A stretch of DNA of 53,127 bases from Clostridia bacterium (GCA_017577715.1 PKRC01000014.1:1-53127), one strand, 5' to 3'. Numbered from the stretch's first letter, positions 16,827-25,862 are shown. Program-made: numbers and translations. The notes: generated from the letters alone by a model not told the origin.

Positions 16827-18116
16827 ATGAACTATGAGGAAGCGCTTGAATTTATACACGGCACTTACAGGTTTGGTTCCAAGCTGGGCCTTGAGAACAT
16901 AAAGGATTTGCTACGGCGCCTGGGCAATCCCCATGAACGGTTTAGAGCAGTGCATGTGGCCGGGACCAATGGAAAGGGCTCGGTCACTTCCATGCTGGCC
17001 CATGTGCTGCATGAGGCTGGTTATAGGGTGGGAATGTTTATATCCCCATACCTTGAAAGATTTACCGAGAGGATTCAGGTGGATTTAAAGGAGATAGAGC
17101 CTCATGAGCTGGCACGCATAACGGAGCGGGTTAAAGAAAAGGTAGTGGAGATGGTAAGCGAGGGCAAAAACCATCCCACCGAGTTTGAGGTAGTCACCGC
17201 CATAGGCTTTACATACTTTGCCGAAAGGCAGGTGGACTGCGCTGTGGTAGAGGTGGGATTGGGTGGCCGCCTCGATGCCACCAATGTAGTAAACCCCCTC
17301 GTATCGGTCATAACCTCCATAAGCTATGATCACATGGACGTGCTGGGGGATACTCTGGAAAAGATTGCCGCCGAAAAGGCGGGCATCATAAAGCAGGGCA
17401 GACCGGTGGTGACATACCCCCAGCATCCGGAAGTCATATCTGTTATACGGAGGGTATCCCGGGAGCGCTGCGCTCCTCTGTTTGAGGTAGATGAAGAGAG
17501 CATAGAGGTAGTTGCTTCCCAGGTGGGAAGGCAGGTCTTCAATTATTCCTTTGGGGGAGAAAAATTTTCGAACGTAGTTATACGGTTGACGGGGCGCCAT
17601 CAGATACTCAATGCCGCTACTGCCTTGACTGCTGTAGCTGTATTGAGGAGGGAGGGCATAGCCATTCCCGATGATGCGGTGTATAGAGGTATGGAGCGCG
17701 CAGTTTGGCCAGGGCGGCTGGAAGTGGTGAGGCGCCGGCCTTATGTGATTTTGGATGGGGCCCATAACGAATCGGGGGCCCAGGTTTTAGCCAGTGCCAT
17801 TAAAGAGTACTATGATGGGAAGCCTGTGACTCTGGTCATAGGCATGCTGAAGGACAAGGATGCCGATGCCATAGTCAAACATCTTTGTCCTCTGGCTGAG
17901 TCGGTCATTGTGACTAAGCCCGACAGCCCCAGGGCTATGGAGCCTGATGAGCTGGCAATTAAGGTGAGGGGGTATTGCCCGGACGTTACGGTAGAGTCTG
18001 ATATTGAAAAGGCGGTTGCCATGGGGCTTAAGAGGGTAGCTGAAGATGGTGTGCTGCTGTTTACGGGGTCGCTGTATTTGATAGGGAAGGTCCGCGGGCT
18101 ATTAAGGCCATCTTAA
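16827..18116 (+). CDS. folC: folylpolyglutamate synthase / dihydrofolate synthase
   Basis: Mur-ligase-superfamily enzyme (429 residues) that adds glutamate to dihydropteroate and folates, using ATP. The P-loop GTNGKGSV is at residues 46-53. The Mg-binding region (VEVGLGGRLDATNVV) and the C-terminal ligase domain (LDGAHNESGAQVLASAI) are clear. The SD is CAGGAGGA. It follows valS by 19 bp, the same valS-folC order seen in Bacillus, so it is probably co-transcribed and indirectly under the valine T-box. Confidence 0.96.
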   Translation: MNYEEALEFIHGTYRFGSKLGLENIKDLLRRLGNPHERFRAVHVAGTNGKGSVTSMLAHVLHEAGYRVGMFISPYLERFTERIQVDLKEIEPHELARITERVKEKVVEMVSEGKNHPTEFEVVTAIGFTYFAERQVDCAVVEVGLGGRLDATNVVNPLVSVITSISYDHMDVLGDTLEKIAAEKAGIIKQGRPVVTYPQHPEVISVIRRVSRERCAPLFEVDEESIEVVASQVGRQVFNYSFGGEKFSNVVIRLTGRHQILNAATALTAVAVLRREGIAIPDDAVYRGMERAVWPGRLEVVRRRPYVILDGAHNESGAQVLASAIKEYYDGKPVTLVIGMLKDKDADAIVKHLCPLAESVIVTKPDSPRAMEPDELAIKVRGYCPDVTVESDIEKAVAMGLKRVAEDGVLLFTGSLYLIGKVRGLLRPS

Positions 18117-18154
18117 GCCTTTAAGCCCTTAAGCCCTGTATTATTGCCCTTGAC

Positions 18155-18174
18155 ATGAGAAATTCTCATTTTTA
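18155..18174 (+). terminator. possible terminator after folC
   Basis: ATGAGAA-A-TTCTCAT (18155-18169) is a perfect 7-bp inverted repeat running into TTTTTAA. The realistic loop leaves only about 5-6 pairs. A TTGACA (18150-18155) overlaps its left edge, so it might instead be an operator at a promoter for the next gene; no good -10 is visible. Confidence 0.4.
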
Positions 18175-18241
18175 AGTAAATGAGTGAATTTTATTGGCCA
18201 TGCCATCATAGATATTTACTGTAAGGACTTGAAGGTTTGAG

Positions 18242-18481
18242 ATGAGAGCTGGTGGTATGGTGCAAAGTGGCGATGTTAAAAGGGACGAAAACGATGTATT
18301 CCTGGAGCTGGTGCACAGGGCATTGATGCTCTGGAAAAAAGCGGAAGATTCCCATTTGGATAGCGAAAAGGTGCGGTGGTTAAAAAGCGTTTACATCTGC
18401 CTGCTGAAAGAGGCCAAAAGAAAAAGCATAGCTTTAAACGGCAGGCAATTGCTGGAGCGCATTTTATATCCCCGCATATGA
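18242..18481 (+). CDS. small hypothetical protein, 79 residues
   Basis: A charged, probably all-helical cytoplasmic protein (LVHRALMLWKKAEDSHLD, then a basic KEAKRKS stretch). I recognise no family. The ATG follows GAAGG by seven bases. Codon use looks like that of its neighbours. It lies alone between folC and a beta-propeller gene. Confidence 0.6.
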   Translation: MRAGGMVQSGDVKRDENDVFLELVHRALMLWKKAEDSHLDSEKVRWLKSVYICLLKEAKRKSIALNGRQLLERILYPRI

Positions 18482-18519
18482 AAGCCTAAAATGGGCGTTT
18501 AACCCCTGTTGGGTACCTT

Positions 18520-18561
18520 CTGCAACAGGCGTTCATATAATGAAGTAATCGCTTGTTGCAG
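18520..18561. repeat. 12-bp inverted repeat ahead of the beta-propeller gene
   Basis: CTGCAACAGGCG (18520-18531) pairs with CGCTTGTTGCAG (18550-18561), with one G-U pair. Inside the 18-base loop TTCAT/ATGAA can also pair. No T-run follows, so it does not look like a terminator. Confidence 0.65.
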
Positions 18562-18589
18562 AGAAAATCCGATGGGGGTATTTGTTTTT

Positions 18590-19510
18590 ATGATATGGCA
18601 GGGAAAGATTGCAGTCTCCAACAAAGGAGAAGATAGCATATCCTTTTTGAACCCTCGTTTTAGGAGGGAAGAGCATCGAATCCATTTGGGAGCCGGGACG
18701 GGACCATGCGCCCTTGCCAAGATGAAGGACACCTCGACTCTGCTGGTAGTCCAAGCTCTTGATAGTTCTCTGGCCTGCCTTGATCTGGATTGTGGCGTTG
18801 TACAAAAAATCCTGCCCGTAGGTCGTTGTCCTAGCTGCATTGCGGTATGCGACAGAACCCATACCGTATATGTTACCAATGCCGATTCCGATTCCATTTC
18901 GGTTGTGAAAAATGGTGATGATATGGACGTTGTCAGCCAAATACCCGTAGGGTCGGCGCCTCAGGGGATTGACTGCCATCCTTACCTTTCTCTTTTGGCC
19001 ATAGCCCATATCAACTCTCAGGATATATGGCTTATAGAAACCGAAGGTTATAGGCTGGTGAAAAGGATGGTGATAGAAGGCTATCCGGTTCAGGTCAAGT
19101 TCAGCTCAAAAGGCGATATCCTATATGTAGGTTGTTATTTCCATAACCACGGGCTATTTAACAGAGTGTTGCTGGTTGATCTGTCTAAAGGTGCAGTTTA
19201 TCATGAGATTGCCGTGGGATGCATCCCCCATACCCTGCTGGAGACAGACGATGGGAGCTTTTTACTTGTGACTTCCTGCGATGCGGAGGGCGTGCTGGAG
19301 GTCATAGACTTGGCTTCCAAGTCGGTGGTGCGCAGCATCAGGATAGGGGAAGCTGTATGCGATATAACGCTAGATGAAAATGGTATGTACGCGTATGTAA
19401 CGGTCCCTAAGGAAGATCGGGTATGTGTAGTAGACTGGAAGGCGGGGAGGAAATTAGCCGATATTAGGGTGGGGAGAGAGCCCAGTGGGATCGCATATCT
19501 AGGTGAATAA
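18590..19510 (+). CDS. YVTN/YncE-like beta-propeller repeat protein
   Basis: About 306 residues made of repeated blade units of ~40 residues, each with a V-x-V-(T/S)-N or related strand (AVSNKGEDSISFL, VYVTNADSDSISVV, YAYVTVPKEDRVCVV). This is the YVTN/YncE seven-bladed propeller fold, usually a binding or scaffold module with no fixed enzymatic role. No signal peptide is seen. The start is uncertain: ATG at 18590 begins at the first blade and has GGGGG 11 bases ahead; ATG at 18572 and TTG at 18509 would add residues not expected in the fold. It is a single-gene unit preceded by a strong inverted repeat. Function unknown. Confidence 0.75.
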   Translation: MIWQGKIAVSNKGEDSISFLNPRFRREEHRIHLGAGTGPCALAKMKDTSTLLVVQALDSSLACLDLDCGVVQKILPVGRCPSCIAVCDRTHTVYVTNADSDSISVVKNGDDMDVVSQIPVGSAPQGIDCHPYLSLLAIAHINSQDIWLIETEGYRLVKRMVIEGYPVQVKFSSKGDILYVGCYFHNHGLFNRVLLVDLSKGAVYHEIAVGCIPHTLLETDDGSFLLVTSCDAEGVLEVIDLASKSVVRSIRIGEAVCDITLDENGMYAYVTVPKEDRVCVVDWKAGRKLADIRVGREPSGIAYLGE

Positions 19511-19804
19511 AAGGGCCTTCATATGTTGAAAGACAAGTTTCTATAGCGATTGCGTCAATGTTCTTGCCCTTTATTTTTAATTGGTGTAACATGTTAGTAG
19601 ATTCACTCCCTGGCATTTAATTGCCTTGGATTTTTGCGTAGTTAGTCGCGAGATATGGCTAGGGGACGGCTAATTTCTTTTCATTGCTCATGGGATAGTT
19701 ATACGGATGGGGCCACTAAGGCTGCTGTGGTATATACTCCCATGGGATAAAAGGCCATTAGATGAAAAGATGGCTTAACTCAAGGAAAGTAGGAGGTATT
19801 TATA
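19511..19804. other. intergenic region before the PHP-domain gene
   Basis: Nothing clear. CATGGGA near 19690 and TCCCATG near 19738 form a 7-bp inverted pair, and no convincing promoter or long ORF is seen. Confidence 0.4.
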
Positions 19805-21109
19805 ATGGATGCTGATGTAATGGTGTATGAGCAGCAGTTAAACCACGACGATGTAAGCGTTAGGCTGGAGGCTTTAAGGGCATTGATGCAAAAAGTGCAG
19901 GAGGGGGAAATAGAAAGGCCTCTGCAGGGAGATGATGTCAACAACCACATACACACTACATATTCCTTTTCGCCCTATTCTCCCACAAAGGCCATATGGA
20001 TGGCTTACAGGGCAGGGCTAAAAACCGCCGGCATTATGGACCATGACTCCATAAGCGGGGCTAGGGAATTCATGGAAGCGGGGCAAATTGCGGGCATTGC
20101 CACCACCATAGGGGTTGAATGCCGGGCCGACTTTTCCAATACCCCCTTGAAGGGTAGGAGGATCAACAATCCCGATCAGAAGTCCATTGCCTATGTAGCC
20201 ATACACGGCATCCCGCATAATCAGATCGATAATGTGAAAGCGTTTTTTGCTCCTTATGTCAAGGAGAGGAATAAGCGAAATGCTTTGATGGTGGACAGGA
20301 TCAATGAGATTTTTAAGCCCTATGGGGTCCGTTTAAGCTTTGAGGACGACGTCGTACCCCTATCAAAAAGCCATGAAGGGGGGAGCATAACCGAGCGCCA
20401 CCTGCTGTACGCCCTTTCCCTTAAGCTGGTGGCCAAATTCGGGAAAGGCCAGACCCTAGTAGATTTTTTGATGAACGAATTGGGGCTACAGCTCAATCCA
20501 AGGGTGGCCGGGTACCTTCGAGATGCTGATAATCGATTTTACGAATATGACCTGCTGGGGGCTTTGAAGAGCGACCTGGTTCCGCGGTTTTATATCGATG
20601 CCACCCTGGAATGCCCTGATGTCAGGGAAGTGGTTGAGCTGGCAAGAAATATCGGGGCTATTTTGGCCTATGCCTATTTGGGCGATGTAGGAGATTCGGT
20701 CACCGGTGACAAGAAGAGCCAGAAGTTTGAAGATGATTATCTCGAGCTGCTGTTTGAAGTGATAAGCCAGCTGGGATTTCATGCGGTGACCTACATGCCT
20801 TCGCGAAACACCTTACAACAGCTTAAAAGGGTAAAGGCCTTGTGCGAAAAATACGGATTTTTCCAGATAAGCGGTGAGGATATAAATTCTCCCAGGCAGT
20901 CCTTTGTGTGTACTCATTTGAGGAATGAGGAATTCAAAAATTTGATAGATGCCACATGGGCTTTAATTGGCCATGAGAAGATGGCCACTCGAGATATAAA
21001 CAAGGGCATGTTTTCGCCGGATATAGTGCGCCGGTATCCCGACCTTAACGAGAGGATTGACATATACAAGAGGATTGGCCAGGGACTGGATGATGGAAGC
21101 AAGCTGTAA
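19805..21109 (+). CDS. PHP-domain metal-dependent phosphoesterase-like protein
   Basis: A 434-residue protein with a PHP fold. Metal-binding motif 1 is NNHIHTTYSFSPYS (His48, His50), motif 2 is IMDHDSISGAREF near residue 76, and GVECRAD follows near residue 101. PHP domains hydrolyse phosphoesters (histidinol phosphate, nucleotides, DNA 3' ends) with two or three metals. The substrate of this long, stand-alone form is not known to me. The N-terminal ~40 residues form a helical lead. The ATG follows TAGGAGGTATTTATA. A good terminator follows, so it is monocistronic. Confidence 0.8.
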   Translation: MDADVMVYEQQLNHDDVSVRLEALRALMQKVQEGEIERPLQGDDVNNHIHTTYSFSPYSPTKAIWMAYRAGLKTAGIMDHDSISGAREFMEAGQIAGIATTIGVECRADFSNTPLKGRRINNPDQKSIAYVAIHGIPHNQIDNVKAFFAPYVKERNKRNALMVDRINEIFKPYGVRLSFEDDVVPLSKSHEGGSITERHLLYALSLKLVAKFGKGQTLVDFLMNELGLQLNPRVAGYLRDADNRFYEYDLLGALKSDLVPRFYIDATLECPDVREVVELARNIGAILAYAYLGDVGDSVTGDKKSQKFEDDYLELLFEVISQLGFHAVTYMPSRNTLQQLKRVKALCEKYGFFQISGEDINSPRQSFVCTHLRNEEFKNLIDATWALIGHEKMATRDINKGMFSPDIVRRYPDLNERIDIYKRIGQGLDDGSKL

Positions 21110-21130
21110 TCGCGCAGGAGTTTGGGCGAC

Positions 21131-21176
21131 ATTGGGGGACGGGCATTTTAAGGCTCGTTCCCAATTTTTATTTTTA
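21131..21176 (+). terminator. terminator after the PHP-domain gene
   Basis: ATTGGGGGACGGGC (21131-21144) pairs with GCTCGTTCCCAAT (21153-21165) with wobble pairs and one bulge, followed by TTTTTATTTTT. Confidence 0.8.
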
Positions 21177-21354
21177 AATTGTAAACGTTGTGCTACATAA
21201 CCATTTAATGCATCATGAGTTTAGCGCCTTGTTGGGAATACTACAATATGAATCAACTATTTTATAAATAGCGCATATAATGTTTACCGAGAATCAGGAC
21301 GGATTGGCTTAAAAGTCAATTGGGTCAAGGGATTTGAGTGAAGGGAGTGATGTG

Positions 21355-22236
21355 ATGCACTTTTTTTCAATCGGTTTTGAGGCACGCAACCTTGGCCTTA
21401 TGAATTCGGTTATAGAAAAGTTGGAAGATATTAGGTTCCAAGGGTTTAAAATTGAAGAAAGAAAAGCAGGCGACCTGCTGTTTATAAATTATATGACCAG
21501 CGAATCCGACAGTTATGAGGCATGGAGCCAGTTGAGGGATGACCTCAAAAACCGTATTGCCGATATCTTGTCGGATTTTATCGTAAATGGCTTACAACAT
21601 ACCATGCTCGAGAGGGTTATAAAGGACGAATATTTTTATTTGGAGAATGAGGATAGGGAGCAGATAAAGCAGGAAGTGCTAAACGCCATGTTTGAAGGAA
21701 AAGAATACGAGCACCTGTTTAGCCAATTGAGGGACAAATGGCATGGGCCCATAAGGCAGCGAATTTTGGAACACCTGGATGCGCACGATGAACTCATAGT
21801 AGATGGTTTTATACGGTTTAGGCTAAAGGACTTCCTGCAGGAATTGATGGGAACGGTGGATAAGGTAATAGAAGAGCTTCTGGTGGAAAGGGAGTACAAC
21901 GAGTTTATCAAGCTGCTCAGGTATTTTGTGGAGATCCAGGAGCCAAAGGTGAGGGAGGTCCACGTACTGGTGGACGACGACAGGAAATATATACTGTTGG
22001 ATGACAGCATGAGGGTCATAAACAACGACATACTTAAGGAGCTGGCCAAGGAGATATCGGATACCGAGATGAGCTATGACGATTTGCTCATAAGCTCACT
22101 CATAACCATTGCTCCGACCAAAATTACCATACACGGCTGCGATAAGATAAAGAATACCGAGCTTTTAAACACCATAAATAAGGTATTCAGGGGTAAGGTG
22201 ATCATGAGCCAGGATGGACTGTATCCACAAAATTGA
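21355..22236 (+). CDS. ytxC: sporulation protein YtxC family
   Basis: A 293-residue protein with the layout of YtxC: mixed N-terminal part (MHFFSIGFEARN), a long charged helical middle (HTMLERVIKDEYFYLENEDREQ), and a C-terminal IHGCDKIKNTELLNTINKVF region. YtxC is a poorly understood protein found in spore formers; in Bacillus its gene also sits directly upstream of thrS, as here, which supports the call. I chose ATG 21355 because GAAGGGAG lies about eight bases ahead; a TTG at 21334 would overlap that SD. The 245-bp gap before it holds the PHP terminator. Confidence 0.8.
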   Translation: MHFFSIGFEARNLGLMNSVIEKLEDIRFQGFKIEERKAGDLLFINYMTSESDSYEAWSQLRDDLKNRIADILSDFIVNGLQHTMLERVIKDEYFYLENEDREQIKQEVLNAMFEGKEYEHLFSQLRDKWHGPIRQRILEHLDAHDELIVDGFIRFRLKDFLQELMGTVDKVIEELLVEREYNEFIKLLRYFVEIQEPKVREVHVLVDDDRKYILLDDSMRVINNDILKELAKEISDTEMSYDDLLISSLITIAPTKITIHGCDKIKNTELLNTINKVFRGKVIMSQDGLYPQN

Positions 22237-22251
22237 AAGCGGGGACAGGTC

Positions 22252-22280
22252 TTGACTTGTAAATGGCCCTGGATTATAAT
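22252..22280 (+). promoter_or_regulatory. promoter of the threonine T-box / thrS unit
   Basis: TTGACT (22252-22257), 17-bp spacer, perfect TATAAT (22275-22280). Confidence 0.8.
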
Positions 22281-22286
22281 AGTTTC

Positions 22287-22521
22287 AAACAAATGAGGTT
22301 ATATTTTACATGCAATGATGAGGAAGAGTAGGCTGGAAACCGGTGATAGAGAAGGGATGCCTGAGGCTGGAAGCATTCCGCACTAGGTCCAGTTGAAGAC
22401 CACCCTTTGAGCATGGCGGGTGGCCCCGTTAACGGCCAATAGAGGTGGGTCCTCCTTGTAGGACCAATAAGGGTGGAACCGCGGGTAGCCTCTCGTCCCT
22501 TGTAGGGATGGGAGGTTTTTT
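22287..22521 (+). promoter_or_regulatory. T-box leader, threonine specific (specifier ACC)
   Basis: The T-box core AGGGTGGAACCGCGGG (22470-22485) precedes a terminator. In Stem I, AGTA (22326-22329) faces GAA (22395-22397), and GGCTGG pairs with CCAGTT. The specifier codon directly after GAAG is ACC (22399-22401), a threonine codon that fits thrS. Geometry and spacing match the valine T-box at 13576. Uncharged tRNA-Thr(GGU) should switch transcription on. Confidence 0.95.
22489..22521 (+). terminator. T-box regulated terminator before thrS
   Basis: CCTCTCGTCCCT (22489-22500) pairs with AGGGATGGGAGG (22504-22515), loop TGT, followed by TTTTTT. Confidence 0.9.
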
Positions 22522-22583
22522 AATTGCCTGATATAAATCGTGCTCGGCTTTTATACAATTTCATACGAAAGGATGAAGGCGGT

Positions 22584-24494
22584 ATGATAAAAGTGATGCT
22601 TAAAGACGGCTCGGTGAGGCAGTATCCCGAAGGGACGACCATAGCCGATATCGTAAAGGATATAAGCATGAAGCTGGCCAAATCGGCTGTGGCTGCGCAG
22701 GTGAACGGGCGTACCGTTGACCTATCGACAAAGCTGCATGAGGATTGCCAGCTCAATATACTGACCTTTGACGATGAGGAAGGAAAAAAGGTTTTCTGGC
22801 ATACCTCATCCCACATCATGGCGCAGGCTGTAAAAAGGTTGTTCCCCGATGCCAAGCTTTCCATCGGGCCCGCCATAGATAACGGGTTTTATTACGATTT
22901 CGATGTGGAGAAGCCCTTTTCGCCTGATGACCTGCAGACCATCGAGGAGGAGATGAACAGGATAGTCAAGGAGGACTTGCCCCTCGAGAGGTTTGTGCTG
23001 CCCAGGGAGCAGGCCATTGAATTTGTGAAGGAGAAAGGCGAGCCATATAAGGTGGAGCTTATAGGCGACATCCCAGAGGGAGAAGAGATCTCGTTTTATC
23101 GGCAGGGGGATTTCGTGGATCTATGCAGCGGGCCACACCTGCCCTCCACCGGTATGGTTAAGGCCATAAAGCTGCTCAGCGTGGCCGGAGCTTACTGGCG
23201 CGGCGATGAAAAAAACAAGATGCTGCAGCGGATATATGGCGTTTCTTTCCCCAAGAAGAGTCAGCTGGAGGAGTATTTGCAGCGCCTGGAAGAGGCCAAG
23301 AAGAGGGACCACAGGAAGCTGGGCAAGGAGCTGGACCTCTTCAGCCTTCATGAGGAGGGGCCGGGCTTTCCTTTCTTCCATCCTAAAGGCATGATCCTTC
23401 GCAACATCCTGGAGGATTTCTGGAGGAAGGAGCACTACAAGAGGGGCTATCAGGAGATAAAGACGCCCATCATACTGAATCGCGATTTATGGGTCCGCTC
23501 GGGGCATTGGGACCATTACCGTGAAAACATGTACTTTACCAAGATTGACGATGAGGATTATGCCATAAAACCCATGAACTGTCCGGGTAGCATGATACTG
23601 TACAAACGCAAGATACACAGCTACAGGGACCTGCCCATCAGGATGGCTGAGCTGGGGCTTGTTCATAGGCATGAACTGTCGGGCGTGCTGCACGGCCTCA
23701 TGCGGGTACGCTGCTTCACTCAGGACGATGCCCATATCTTTATGCTGCCAGAGCAGATAAAGGACGAGATCCTGGGCGTCATTGACCTGGTGGATTACTT
23801 CTACAGCATATTTGGGTTTAAGTACCATGTGGAGCTGTCCACCAGGCCGGAGAATTCCATGGGATCGGATGAGGACTGGGAGCGGGCTACCAACGCGCTC
23901 AAAGAGGCTTTAGAGGCAAAGGGCTTGGAGTACAAGATCAATGAAGGGGATGGGGCTTTTTATGGGCCCAAAATTGATTTCCACCTGGAAGACAGCATAG
24001 GCAGGACATGGCAGTGCGGAACAATCCAGCTGGATTTCCAGATGCCCGAGAGGTTTGACCTGACCTACGTTGGCCCTGATGGCCAGAAGCATCGCCCCGT
24101 CATGATACACCGGGTGGTATTTGGGAGCATCGAGCGCTTTATAGGCATTCTGGTAGAGCACTTTGCGGGTGCTTTCCCAACATGGCTGGCACCGGTGCAG
24201 GTGCGCATACTCACCGTCACCGATAGGGCTAATGCCTATGCGGAACAAGTAGCTGCCAGGCTCAGGGATGCCGATATCAGGGTGGAGACCGACCTGAGGA
24301 ACGAGAAGATAGGATACAAGGTGAGGGAGGCGCAGCTGGAAAAGATACCCTATATGCTGGTGCTGGGCGATAAGGAGCAGGAAAACGGGACGGTAGCGGT
24401 AAGGGCCCGAGGCAAAGGAGACCTTGGCGCCATGTCCCTTGACCAGTTCATGAATATGATATTGGAAGAGATTCGCACCAAATCCATAAGCTGA
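22584..24494 (+). CDS. thrS: threonine-tRNA ligase
   Basis: Class II synthetase (636 residues) that charges tRNA-Thr. The order is the TGS domain (1-62), the editing domain with HTSSHIMAQAV near residue 73, the catalytic core, and the C-terminal anticodon-binding domain from about residue 535. The three Zn ligands that recognise threonine are visible: Cys333 (NCPGS), His384 (QDDAHIF) and His509 (IHRVVFGS). The start ATG has GAAGGCGG ahead; an in-frame TTG at 22524 is right behind the T-box terminator and unsupported. It is regulated by the threonine T-box and ended by a strong hairpin. Confidence 0.98.
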   Translation: MIKVMLKDGSVRQYPEGTTIADIVKDISMKLAKSAVAAQVNGRTVDLSTKLHEDCQLNILTFDDEEGKKVFWHTSSHIMAQAVKRLFPDAKLSIGPAIDNGFYYDFDVEKPFSPDDLQTIEEEMNRIVKEDLPLERFVLPREQAIEFVKEKGEPYKVELIGDIPEGEEISFYRQGDFVDLCSGPHLPSTGMVKAIKLLSVAGAYWRGDEKNKMLQRIYGVSFPKKSQLEEYLQRLEEAKKRDHRKLGKELDLFSLHEEGPGFPFFHPKGMILRNILEDFWRKEHYKRGYQEIKTPIILNRDLWVRSGHWDHYRENMYFTKIDDEDYAIKPMNCPGSMILYKRKIHSYRDLPIRMAELGLVHRHELSGVLHGLMRVRCFTQDDAHIFMLPEQIKDEILGVIDLVDYFYSIFGFKYHVELSTRPENSMGSDEDWERATNALKEALEAKGLEYKINEGDGAFYGPKIDFHLEDSIGRTWQCGTIQLDFQMPERFDLTYVGPDGQKHRPVMIHRVVFGSIERFIGILVEHFAGAFPTWLAPVQVRILTVTDRANAYAEQVAARLRDADIRVETDLRNEKIGYKVREAQLEKIPYMLVLGDKEQENGTVAVRARGKGDLGAMSLDQFMNMILEEIRTKSIS

Positions 24495-24517
24495 AGCCTT
24501 TTGCTGAGGTTCAGCGA

Positions 24518-24554
24518 TTGATGAGGCAGCTTTAAGCTGTCTCATCAACTTTTT
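24518..24554 (+). terminator. strong terminator after thrS
   Basis: TTGATGAGGCAGC (24518-24530) pairs with GCTGTCTCATCAA (24536-24548), loop TTTAA, then CTTTTT. Confidence 0.9.
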
Positions 24555-24566
24555 GGTTGGCTATTG

Positions 24567-24595
24567 TTGACAAATCGGCACATATGCTTTACAAT
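24567..24595 (+). promoter_or_regulatory. promoter of the LacI-family regulator gene
   Basis: TTGACA (24567-24572), 17-bp spacer, TACAAT (24590-24595). The first operator palindrome starts inside the -10 box, which fits repression by occlusion. The leader to the start codon would be about 250 bases. Confidence 0.8.
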
Positions 24596-24607
24596 TTATA
24601 CGTATAA
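24593..24607. promoter_or_regulatory. operator copy 1 (over the promoter)
   Basis: AATTTATACGTATAA, whose core TTATACGTATAA (24596-24607) is a perfect 12-bp palindrome with the central CG typical of LacI-family operators. It overlaps the -10 and start region of the regulator promoter. Confidence 0.75.
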
Positions 24608-24685
24608 ATAAATCGGATTATTGTTTACGTTGTAGGTGGTGGAACGTGCCCTTTATGAACGGCGCTTTCTTATTTATTTCTACTT

Positions 24686-24700
24686 AATTTATACGTATAA
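24686..24700. promoter_or_regulatory. operator copy 2
   Basis: Identical AATTTATACGTATAA, core 24689-24700. Its centre lies 93 bp from copy 1, about nine helical turns. Confidence 0.75.
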
Positions 24701-24716
24701 GTTGATTATGAACCAC

Positions 24717-24731
24717 AATTTATACGTATAA
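24717..24731. promoter_or_regulatory. operator copy 3
   Basis: Identical AATTTATACGTATAA, core 24720-24731. Its centre lies 31 bp from copy 2, about three helical turns, so all three copies face the same side of the helix. Confidence 0.75.
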
Positions 24732-24851
24732 GTACATGAAAAGTGCTTGAAGGTGATTATTAGGTAGGAGAATCAAGCCCAAGTTTATGTTTTTGAAGGG
24801 AGGGAAAGCACGTTTTTACCATCCTGAAAGAGGTGGTGCGCGCGGTGAAAT

Positions 24852-25862
24852 ATGAGGAAGAAGAAGTCGGTTTCTAGCAAGGATGTAGCCAGGGAGGCTG
24901 GCGTTTCCCAGGCTACGGTGTCGTACATACTGAACGACGTGAAGGGGGTTAAGATAAGGCCCGAGACCCGGCAGGCCGTGTTGGATGCCATAAAAAAGCT
25001 CAATTACCACCCTGATCAGATCGCCAGAGGGATGAGGCTTAAAAGGTCCATGTCGGTGGGGGTGGTGACCGACAGAAACGTCACCAATTTTTATTTCATG
25101 AAAACCCTAGAGGGCATAAGAGATGGGCTGCAGGCCCGCAACTATTCGGTAAGCCTCCTCTTTAATAGATACGAATCTATACAGGAATCCGAGTTCATAA
25201 AATACTACAGTTCCAACAGGATAGACGGTATAATCTTCGCATTTGCCTCCATATCAGATGAGGATATGGGATATATGGATAGCATGGGCATTCCCTATGT
25301 GATGGTCAATCCCTATCCTTTGGGACGGGATGTGGGGGAGGTGTGTACTGATCACTTAAGCCATATTCCGGCCGTAATAGAATACTTTAAATCCAAGGGG
25401 GTAAAAGAGATTGCTTATGCAGGCCCTGTACCTAGGCGTCCCAACGATAGGAGGCTGGAGGTCTTTAAGGAAGCTATGGCTTTGCATGGCTATGAGGTAA
25501 AAGAGGAGCTTACCATTTTGGGAGGATATGATAATGGCGAGGTATGCCGGGCCATAATGGGGCTTTTTGAAGGCAGGGGCTGCCGCCCTGATGCCATACT
25601 TGCAGCTTCCCCGCGGTTTGGCATATTGACTGTAAAGTCGTGCCATATGTTGGGCATAAGGATACCTCAGGACGTGAGGATTGTGGCCGTGGGTTCGTCC
25701 AATTTCTTTGAGCTCATTCATCCCACCCTCTCGTCCATTGAGCTTCCCCTTTATGACATGGGCTTAAAAGCGGCCGAGATGGTGCTTAAGGCCATCGATA
25801 GTGGGGAGATGGCTCCTACTACCGTATTGCCTTCGGAATTCGTCATAAGGGAGTCGTCTTAA
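24852..25862 (+). CDS. LacI/GalR-family transcriptional regulator
   Basis: A 336-residue sugar-responsive repressor. The N-terminal helix-turn-helix and hinge are clear: SSKDVAREAGVSQATVSYIL at residues 6-25, then YHPDQIARGMRLKRS near residue 50. The rest is the periplasmic-binding-protein-like effector domain, with the SV(G)VVTDR start, the DGIIFA segment near residue 122 and the final TTVLPSEFVIRESS. The start is weakly marked (GGTGA close by, AGGTGG 15 bases ahead). Three identical palindromes, one over its promoter, indicate autoregulation. A near-copy in the sugar ABC operon (2201) suggests that operon as a distant target. Effector sugar unknown. Confidence 0.93.
   Translation: MRKKKSVSSKDVAREAGVSQATVSYILNDVKGVKIRPETRQAVLDAIKKLNYHPDQIARGMRLKRSMSVGVVTDRNVTNFYFMKTLEGIRDGLQARNYSVSLLFNRYESIQESEFIKYYSSNRIDGIIFAFASISDEDMGYMDSMGIPYVMVNPYPLGRDVGEVCTDHLSHIPAVIEYFKSKGVKEIAYAGPVPRRPNDRRLEVFKEAMALHGYEVKEELTILGGYDNGEVCRAIMGLFEGRGCRPDAILAASPRFGILTVKSCHMLGIRIPQDVRIVAVGSSNFFELIHPTLSSIELPLYDMGLKAAEMVLKAIDSGEMAPTTVLPSEFVIRESS

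Noticed and set aside
18150..18178. Promoter TTGACA at 18150 for the 79-residue gene
   Set aside because: No acceptable -10 at 16-18 bp; it may be chance within the folC terminator.
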